Assembly: GCA_024233005.1 (NCBI GenBank)
Contig: JACKQE010000004.1
Coordinates: 1-64,000, forward strand
Source: Akkermansiaceae bacterium
GTDB taxonomy: Bacteria; Verrucomicrobiota; Verrucomicrobiia; Verrucomicrobiales; DEV007
DNA length: 64,000 nucleotides
Direction: 5' to 3'
Shown here: positions 58,746-64,000 of the stretch, piece by piece
Position numbering within the stretch: position 1 is the first letter of the stretch
Layout: each line of letters starts with the position of its first letter
Made by a program: the position numbers and the translations under genes
The notes under the pieces: generated by a model
What the model was told of the DNA's origin: nothing
What the model saw: only the letters and a program-made list of their open reading frames with translations
The model's database searches: none

Positions 58746-60026
58746 ATGTCCTACCAGAACGTGACCCCGCCCTCCGGTGAAAAAATCACTCTTTCTTCCG
58801 AAGGAGCGCTCCAAGTCCCCGACCAGCCGATCATCCCCTATATCGAAGGTGACGGAACAGGCCCCGACATTTGGAAAGCCAGCCAGGTGGTGTTCGATGC
58901 CGCGGTCGAAAAGGCCTACGGCGGAAAACGCAAGATTTCCTGGTTTGAAGTCTATGCCGGAGAAAAATCATACGAACTTTTCAAGGACAGGGTGTCGGAT
59001 CTCGGCAAAGCCTGGCTGCCTGATGACACGCTGCAGGCGTTCCGGGAATACCTCGTGGGGATCAAAGGCCCCCTCACCACCCCGGTTGGTGGAGGGATCC
59101 GTTCGCTCAATGTGGCGCTCCGTCAGATTCTTGACCTTTACGTCTGTCTGCGCCCAGTGCGCTGGTTTGACGGCGTCCCCAGTCCCGTCAAACAACCCGA
59201 ACTGACCAACATGGTCATTTTCCGGGAAAACACGGAAGACATCTACGCCGGCATTGAATTCCAGGAAGGCACGGAAGATTGCAAAAAATTCCTGCAATTG
59301 TTCGAAGAACATTTTGCCGCTCGCTTTGGGAAAATTCGATTCCCCAATTCCACCGGCATCGGGATCAAGCCAGTCTCCCGGGAAGGCACGGAACGGTTGG
59401 TTCGAGCCGCGGCGGAATACACGATCGCCAACAAATTGCCCAGCCTGACCCTGGTGCACAAGGGAAACATCATGAAGTTCACCGAAGGCGCCTTCCGCGA
59501 CTGGGGCTACGGATTGGTGAAGAACGAATACGGGGCGAAGGACCTCGATGGCGGCCCTTGGCAGGTCTTTGAGAAAGAGGGCCACAAAGTGGTGGTCAAA
59601 GATGTCATTGCGGACGCCTTTCTCCAGCAGATCCTGACCCGTCCGGCGGAATACTCGGTCATTGCGACGTTGAATTTGAACGGTGACTACGTCTCCGACG
59701 CCCTCGCCGCCTGTGTCGGCGGCATTGGCATCGCGCCCGGTGGCAACATCAACTACACCACCGGTCACGCCATCTTCGAGGCCACCCACGGCACGGCTCC
59801 CAAATACGCCAATCTTGACAAGGTGAACCCCGGCTCGGTGATCCTGAGCGGTGAGATGATGCTTCGCCACCTCGGCTGGACGGAAGCCGCCGACCTCATC
59901 ATCAAAGGAATGAACGGGGCCATTGCCAGCAAACGCGTCACCTACGATTTCGCCCGGCTCATGGAAGGTGCCACGGAAATCAAGTGCTCCGCCTTCGGAG
60001 ACAACATCGTGGCCCACATGGGCTGA
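58746..60026 (+). CDS. icd: NADP-dependent isocitrate dehydrogenase
   Basis: 426 residues from ATG 58746. Marks: IIPYIEGDGTGPDIWKAS, GGGIRSLNVALRQ (the Ser that carries regulatory phosphate in E. coli type enzymes), MVIFRENTEDIYAGIEF, LVHKGNIMKFTEGAFRDWGY, ATLNLNGDYVSDALA and ATHGTAPKYANLDKVNPGSVIL. It oxidatively decarboxylates isocitrate to 2-oxoglutarate in the TCA cycle. The upstream 41-residue extension possible in frame is not family-like. An LsrF-like aldolase gene follows after 49 bp. Confidence 0.96.
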   Translation: MSYQNVTPPSGEKITLSSEGALQVPDQPIIPYIEGDGTGPDIWKASQVVFDAAVEKAYGGKRKISWFEVYAGEKSYELFKDRVSDLGKAWLPDDTLQAFREYLVGIKGPLTTPVGGGIRSLNVALRQILDLYVCLRPVRWFDGVPSPVKQPELTNMVIFRENTEDIYAGIEFQEGTEDCKKFLQLFEEHFAARFGKIRFPNSTGIGIKPVSREGTERLVRAAAEYTIANKLPSLTLVHKGNIMKFTEGAFRDWGYGLVKNEYGAKDLDGGPWQVFEKEGHKVVVKDVIADAFLQQILTRPAEYSVIATLNLNGDYVSDALAACVGGIGIAPGGNINYTTGHAIFEATHGTAPKYANLDKVNPGSVILSGEMMLRHLGWTEAADLIIKGMNGAIASKRVTYDFARLMEGATEIKCSAFGDNIVAHMG

Positions 60027-60075
60027 CCGATCCCCTACCGGCCACCTTCCCGAACCCCCAACCACCCAGACCACT

Positions 60076-61020
60076 ATGGCAGACATCGACGGCACCAAGC
60101 AGGAAAAGAAAGACAAGGAATTCTTCACTCAGATTCCTCAGGAGAGTCCCGGCTATTTTCTCAAAGGATCTCACCAGTATGACTGGGGGCTGAAAAACCG
60201 GCTTTCCCGCGTGTTCAACCCCAAGGATGGACGCACGCTCATGCTGGCCTTCGACCACGGCTATTTCCAGGGGCCCACCACGGGGCTGGAACGGATCGAC
60301 CAGACCATCCTCCCTCTCGAGCCCTACGTGGACTGCCTGATGCTGACCCGTGGAATTCAGCGTTCCATTGTACCGGCCAGCACCCAGAAAGCCATCGCCC
60401 TGCGCGCCAGCGGTGGCACCAGCATGGTCAGCCTGATGGATGAATGGGAAAGCACCGGCAGCGAGCCCGGTCTGCGCCGCCCCGGCTACGAACCCCTCTC
60501 CAATGAATGTCTCGCCTGCAGCATCGAAGACGCTCTGCGACTCAATGCCAGCGTCCTCGCGGTGCAGGTTTTCATCGGCAGTCAGCACGAGCGCCAGACC
60601 CTTGAGAACATGACCCGCTTGATCGACGAGGCCAACCGCTATGGCATCGCCGTCATGGGGGTGGTTGCCGTCGGCCGGGCCATGGCCCGCACCCCGCAGT
60701 ATTTCCGCCTTGCCACCCGCATCATGGCCGAACTGGGGTGCCATCTCGTGAAATGCTATTACACCGACGAGGAATTCGAGACGGTCACCAGCTGCTGCCC
60801 CGTGCCGATCGTCATCGCCGGCGGCAAGAAACTTCCCGAGTTGGACGCGCTCAAGATGTCCTACAACGCCCTTGAGCAGGGAGCCTCGGGAGTCGACATG
60901 GGCCGAAACATCTTCCAGGCCGACAGCCCCATCGCGATGGTCCAGGCCGTCCGTGCCGTCGTTCACGAGGGTGCGAAACCGGAGGAGGCCTACGACCTCT
61001 ATCGGCAGCTCAAAGGCTGA
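60076..61020 (+). CDS. Class I aldolase, LsrF/DeoC family
   Basis: 314 residues from ATG 60076. TIM-barrel Schiff-base aldolase: TLMLAFDHGYFQGP, VSLMDEWESTG, SVLAVQVFIGSQ, HLVKCYYTDEEFETVT with the catalytic Lys near 234, VIAGGKKLPELDAL and ASGVDMGRNIFQ. Closest type is LsrF (autoinducer-2 phosphate thiolase) and the class I fructose-bisphosphate aldolase FbaB relatives. In a genome with no lsr genes near, a fructose-bisphosphate or similar aldolase activity is more probable. Followed by a terminator at 61047-61082. Confidence 0.85.
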   Translation: MADIDGTKQEKKDKEFFTQIPQESPGYFLKGSHQYDWGLKNRLSRVFNPKDGRTLMLAFDHGYFQGPTTGLERIDQTILPLEPYVDCLMLTRGIQRSIVPASTQKAIALRASGGTSMVSLMDEWESTGSEPGLRRPGYEPLSNECLACSIEDALRLNASVLAVQVFIGSQHERQTLENMTRLIDEANRYGIAVMGVVAVGRAMARTPQYFRLATRIMAELGCHLVKCYYTDEEFETVTSCCPVPIVIAGGKKLPELDALKMSYNALEQGASGVDMGRNIFQADSPIAMVQAVRAVVHEGAKPEEAYDLYRQLKG

Positions 61021-61046
61021 CCTGTCCCCCATCTTCCATGATTGAG

Positions 61047-61082
61047 AAGCCGTTTCCCGGAAATCCCGGGACGCGGCTTTTT
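61047..61082 (+). terminator. Rho-independent terminator after the aldolase gene
   Basis: AAGCCG (61047-61052) pairs with CGGCTT (61074-61079), with the inner stem CCCGG/CCGGG (61056-61060 with 61066-61070), followed by five T at 61078-61082. It ends the icd-aldolase unit. Confidence 0.75.
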
Positions 61083-61098
61083 CATGTCCTCTCCCCGA

Positions 61099-61677
61099 TC
61101 ACTCCAGTCGGATGGCCGGTTCCCGATTGCGTTTGCCCCATCCGGCGAAGGCCCCCGCGAGCAGACTGAAGAGGTGTCCTTGCCAGGAAATCCCCGGCTC
61201 GCCAGGCAGCACTCCCCAGATCAGGGATCCATAGAGGAAGCCAACTCCCAAGGCAATGAAAAGGGAAGTCCAACTGCCTTCGACCAATCCGGCGACCAGG
61301 AGGAATCCAAAGTAGCCAAAAATCAATCCACTGGCACCAATGTGGACGGTGCCCCCCGGCCCGAGCAACCATACGCAGAGCCCCCCCAACCCGGCGACCA
61401 GGACGGTAACCTGAAGGAACTGCCCCATGCTCCGGGTGAGCAGCAGCCCTCCCAAAACCAGAAAAGGAACGGTATTGGCGGCCAAATGCCCCCAATCGGC
61501 ATGCAAAAAAGGGGAGGTCAGCAATCCCCAAAGCCCCCGCCACTGCCGTGGCACGATGCCCCATTGATCGGGCTCAAACCACGAGCCGAGCATCCGGTCT
61601 GCAACCTCAACCAACCACATCAGGGCCACCATCGAAAGCAACAAGGTCAGGCGATCGCGCCATTCTTCGGTTTTCAT
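61099..61677 (-). CDS. Rhomboid-family intramembrane serine protease
   Basis: 192 residues from ATG 61677 with six membrane segments. The catalytic dyad is visible: Ser116 in HIGASGLIFGYFGF (GASG) and His168 in ISWQGHLFSLLAGAFAG. The TM2 motif FLHADWGHLAANT near 57-69 is also typical. Rhomboids cleave membrane proteins within the bilayer. The ATG overlaps the stop of dgoK (ATGA). It is short without cytoplasmic domain, the bacterial core type. Longer starts in the same frame run through dgoK and are rejected. Confidence 0.88.
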   Translation of the reverse strand: MKTEEWRDRLTLLLSMVALMWLVEVADRMLGSWFEPDQWGIVPRQWRGLWGLLTSPFLHADWGHLAANTVPFLVLGGLLLTRSMGQFLQVTVLVAGLGGLCVWLLGPGGTVHIGASGLIFGYFGFLLVAGLVEGSWTSLFIALGVGFLYGSLIWGVLPGEPGISWQGHLFSLLAGAFAGWGKRNREPAIRLE

Positions 61678-62654
61678 GAGGGAGGTTCGGTCTTCTCCAG
61701 GAGGTGATGCAGACCGTCCAGGAAAGCCTTTTCCCGGTCGGCTTCGGACAGGATCACGGCGGGAACGTCCACGCCAAATTCTTCGCTCAGTGCTTTCCCG
61801 CACACGCCCGCGAGGGCAGCCGGTCCGGCCAAAACCAAGGGGTTTTCGCGGGGATGGAAGCCGCCGGTCAGCAGCGGGGCGAAATCCGCCTCGATGCAGG
61901 CGCCGATCAGCCAGGCAAGCCTCTCCAGAGCGGTGCCTTCATTTCGCAACGCCAGGACCCGGGTGGAAAACAGCGCGCGGGGCAGCCCTTCCCGGCGACA
62001 TTCCTGCAGGCCCCGGCGAACCCAATCCCAGGGCAATTCGGCGGGTTTCCCGGCCACCACTGCATCGCTGAGAATGGTGTGATCCCGGATCGCGAGGATC
62101 AGTTCCCCGGTCAAACCGGTCCGACTGGCGAGAATCCGTCCCTCACGGGATACGGTGATCGCCTTCCAGTGGGACCCGAGGTTCAGCACCGTGAACGCAC
62201 GCCCGCTCCATTCTCCCATCGCCAACCCCAGGCAAAGGGTTTCCTCCCCGCGCATGGCATCGATCAAAGCGCCGGCATCGTCGAGCGTCTTGATGCCGGG
62301 GACCAGGGATACCGGAAGCTCTGTCAGTTCCGGAAACGAAACGGTCCGCAGCCGCTCCGCCAACTCCAAGGCACCTGCGGGAGCAGGAATGTGGGGGACT
62401 TCGGCCAGCCCCAGCGACGAAGTGATCATGCCTGCGGCGAGGATCCTTTGCGGAACGACCTCCGGACATTGCCGACGAACCTCAGCCACGGCCTCCATGA
62501 AGGCCGTGCGCAGCCGACCGGAATGTCCCTCCCGGGCAGTGTCCCGCACGCCGGCCATGGCTTCCGCGCGGGCGATGGCGCGGCCACCGACCATCAGCCA
62601 GACCCTGAGATTGGTCGTGCCGGCATCCACGCCGATGAAATGCCCGCGGGTCAT
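61674..62654 (-). CDS. dgoK: 2-dehydro-3-deoxygalactonokinase
   Basis: 326 residues. The DgoK fold shows GVDAGTTNLRVWLM near the N-terminus (phosphate loop 1), ILAAGMITSSLGLAEVPHIPAPA, LVPGIKTLDDAGALIDAMRGEET and GLAMGEWSGRAFTVLNLGSHWKAI, and a GGFHPRENPLVLAGPAAL stretch. It phosphorylates 2-dehydro-3-deoxygalactonate with ATP in the De Ley-Doudoroff galactonate pathway. No KDPGal aldolase is next to it. It overlaps the glycoside-hydrolase-like gene upstream and the rhomboid gene downstream by ATGA on each side. Confidence 0.9.
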   Translation of the reverse strand: MTRGHFIGVDAGTTNLRVWLMVGGRAIARAEAMAGVRDTAREGHSGRLRTAFMEAVAEVRRQCPEVVPQRILAAGMITSSLGLAEVPHIPAPAGALELAERLRTVSFPELTELPVSLVPGIKTLDDAGALIDAMRGEETLCLGLAMGEWSGRAFTVLNLGSHWKAITVSREGRILASRTGLTGELILAIRDHTILSDAVVAGKPAELPWDWVRRGLQECRREGLPRALFSTRVLALRNEGTALERLAWLIGACIEADFAPLLTGGFHPRENPLVLAGPAALAGVCGKALSEEFGVDVPAVILSEADREKAFLDGLHHLLEKTEPPS

Positions 62655-64000
62655 GGCGTGAGCAGGAGGTAAAGACTATCCGGAGGCAGATCCAAAGCCA
62701 CGCCGGAATTTTCCCGGGTCAGAGGAATCTCGCGGATCGCATAGCCGTTCGGATCGAGCAACACGGCCTTCGTCAGCCGTGAATTTCGCAGCACAATCTT
62801 GCCCTGGGCATTCGCCACGCGCCATGGAGGGCCGCCGATGGCGATGATCTTCTCGCCTTCCACGGCATAAGCCGAAGATCCTTTTCCCACAGTGAACTTG
62901 GCCGCTTCGGTGCGCCAACCGGAAAGCCGGGCTTCCGTTCCGACCTGGAGCAGGATCCGCCCGCTCCGAGCGAGCGACTCGCCATCCATCGCCACCGCCT
63001 GGATCGTGGCATACGGGAGTGACGAGTCGATCGTCAGGTCCTGGAGTGCAAAATGCCCCCCTGCTTCCTCCAGAAATCCGCAGACGCCCTGCGCCGCCGG
63101 GGCATTCATCGTCGCCAGTCGCTTCCGGTAATTCCAGGACAATTCCCCCGTGTTGGACCGGATCACGCCTGCCCCGGGATCCCTCCAGGTGGCCAGATCG
63201 GCAACTTCCGCACGGCTGGCGGCAGCCCCGAGGTGAGATCTGACCGGTCCCACCAGATACGCCGCCCGGTTGACTTCACCGTGGTCCGAGGGCTTCCATC
63301 CGGGCGCCAATTCCGCCTGCTGCCGGGCATCCCCATAGACCTCATTGTCATCAATGACCGGGGCCTTCCGGTCAAGGAGGTCTTCCATGGTCCGATTCTC
63401 CAAGACCACCACCTTGCCTTCGGCAATCAGCCCCTTCCGGTAGATCAACGCATTCGCGGGGAACATCCCCATCTGCATCGGCCAGGCACAGTTCCATTTG
63501 TGCGTCGACTGCCACCCTCCCACGCGCCAGAAGGGCTTCCGGGGATCCAGCTCATACCAGGGAGTCTGCACGGAGAACCAACACACCGCGTCGAGCCCGT
63601 TCAGGCTCTGGTAAGCCGCCGTCAAAAACGCCCCCTCGGCCTGGTACCGTTCCGGATTTTTCCAGCTCGTTTCCGTGACGATGAAAGGGTGCCCTTCCTC
63701 TTGGCGGAAATTCACCGACAGCTCGAACGGCTTACCGAGGACACCTTCATTCACCAGATAGTCCCCGGCGTCGATCCGGTAGCCGTCGTTGGGTCCCTTG
63801 TGCTGATAGTCCGAGCCGACGTATTCGTTTTCCGCATCGATGTCCAAGGCGTGGTAGCTCCAGCGCTCCAACCCCTTGAGCCGGGCATCGTTTGCGGTCC
63901 GCCAATTGCTGGCGTTGAGCAACTGGTGGCAGCCCAGTTCCATGCGGAGGTAGTGCCCCATCTCCTCGTAAAACCGCCGTTGCCGTCGCGCGAGGAACTC
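62651..64000 (-). CDS. Glycoside-hydrolase-like protein, C-terminal 449 residues (partial)
   Basis: The frame is open at the right edge of the window, so the start lies beyond it. Visible features: MELGCHQLLNASNWRTAND, LDIDAENEYVGSDYQHKGPNDGYR, PFIVTETSWKNPERYQAEGAFLTAAYQSLNGLDAVCWFSVQTPW (barrel strands with an acidic residue in TETSW, plausible nucleophile), and a C-terminal beta-domain ending LDLPPDSLYLLLTP. This resembles (beta/alpha)8 glycoside hydrolases with C-terminal beta sandwich, perhaps GH42/GH5-like. The family cannot be fixed. Stop overlaps dgoK start (ATGA), suggesting polysaccharide use feeding galactonate metabolism. Confidence 0.65.
   Translation of the reverse strand, partial: EFLARRQRRFYEEMGHYLRMELGCHQLLNASNWRTANDARLKGLERWSYHALDIDAENEYVGSDYQHKGPNDGYRIDAGDYLVNEGVLGKPFELSVNFRQEEGHPFIVTETSWKNPERYQAEGAFLTAAYQSLNGLDAVCWFSVQTPWYELDPRKPFWRVGGWQSTHKWNCAWPMQMGMFPANALIYRKGLIAEGKVVVLENRTMEDLLDRKAPVIDDNEVYGDARQQAELAPGWKPSDHGEVNRAAYLVGPVRSHLGAAASRAEVADLATWRDPGAGVIRSNTGELSWNYRKRLATMNAPAAQGVCGFLEEAGGHFALQDLTIDSSLPYATIQAVAMDGESLARSGRILLQVGTEARLSGWRTEAAKFTVGKGSSAYAVEGEKIIAIGGPPWRVANAQGKIVLRNSRLTKAVLLDPNGYAIREIPLTRENSGVALDLPPDSLYLLLTP

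Noticed and set aside
1..64000. CRISPR arrays, insertion sequences, phage genes and rRNA genes
   Set aside because: I saw no direct-repeat spacing pattern, transposase motif, structural phage protein or rRNA core sequence on either strand.

Overview
The window reads as chromosomal DNA of a Gram-negative bacterium of the Verrucomicrobia/Planctomycetes lineage, most likely Verrucomicrobia. The reasons are: an outer-membrane toolkit (kdsA and LptC/LptA/LptB-type genes, several exported beta-barrel candidates); a neighbouring pair of DUF1592-type cytochrome and DUF1552 secreted proteins typical of this superphylum; a DUF116-polyprenyl synthase fusion; HPr kinase, HPr and Enzyme I without any Enzyme II; a very large pyruvate:ferredoxin oxidoreductase; and few Shine-Dalgarno sequences. 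The bulk is GC-rich with tightly packed genes and frequent 4-bp ATGA overlaps. Only the first ~640 bases are clearly AT-richer. This assignment is inference from gene content.

Layout. 1-9537: end of a surface-glycan cluster (three methyltransferases, a large polytopic membrane protein preceded by a short coupled leader ORF, a polyprenol-phosphate-type glycosyltransferase, a CDP-paratose epimerase-like enzyme and a two-domain glycosyltransferase). 9743-9816: tRNA-Gly(UCC) with its own promoter. 9826-19643: central carbon enzymes, namely a 1167-residue protein that I interpret as a pyrophosphate-type PEP carboxykinase, a C39-like exported protease, and a 1568-residue pyruvate:ferredoxin oxidoreductase bounded by a bidirectional terminator. 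19892-23188: an ABCG-type transporter, an exported OB-fold protein and a short U32-family protein. 23271-27719: secreted DUF1592 cytochrome plus DUF1552 protein.

27875-35898: a cysteine-motif small protein, an MscS-like channel, an orphan PxpB, exported proteins, an outer-membrane barrel candidate, a secreted beta-propeller-like protein, and the DUF116-polyprenyl synthase fusion coupled to a DUF4404-like protein. 36236-46536: an HTH-receiver regulator, a metallophosphoesterase, an exported coiled-coil/OB protein, a sodium:solute symporter coupled to a HEAT-repeat protein, an outer-membrane protein with a lipoprotein, NnrE-NnrD and glucose-6-phosphate isomerase.

46658-54358 is the most coherent block: kdsA, lptC-like, lptA-like, lptB, hpf, hprK, ptsH and ptsI on one strand, joining KDO synthesis, LPS export, ribosome hibernation and a regulatory phosphotransfer chain. 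54383-57449: two NAD(P)-dependent oxidoreductases and a ribbon-helix-helix-like protein. 57671-58255: a BrnT/BrnA-like toxin-antitoxin pair. 58746-61020: isocitrate dehydrogenase and a class I LsrF-like aldolase, preceded by a 490-bp intergenic region with DnaA-box-like sites. 61099-64000: an overlapping minus-strand operon of a glycoside-hydrolase-like protein (cut by the window edge), a 2-dehydro-3-deoxygalactonokinase and a rhomboid protease.

The most interesting items are the candidate pyrophosphate-type PEP carboxykinase near the giant PFOR, the DUF116-prenyl synthase fusion, the coupled leader ORF before the large membrane protein, the LptB with a ~200-residue acidic N-terminal extension inside an LPS-export/PTS cluster, and several sigma-70-like promoters placed so close to start codons that leaderless transcripts are expected. 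No CRISPR array, insertion sequence, phage gene or rRNA was seen.
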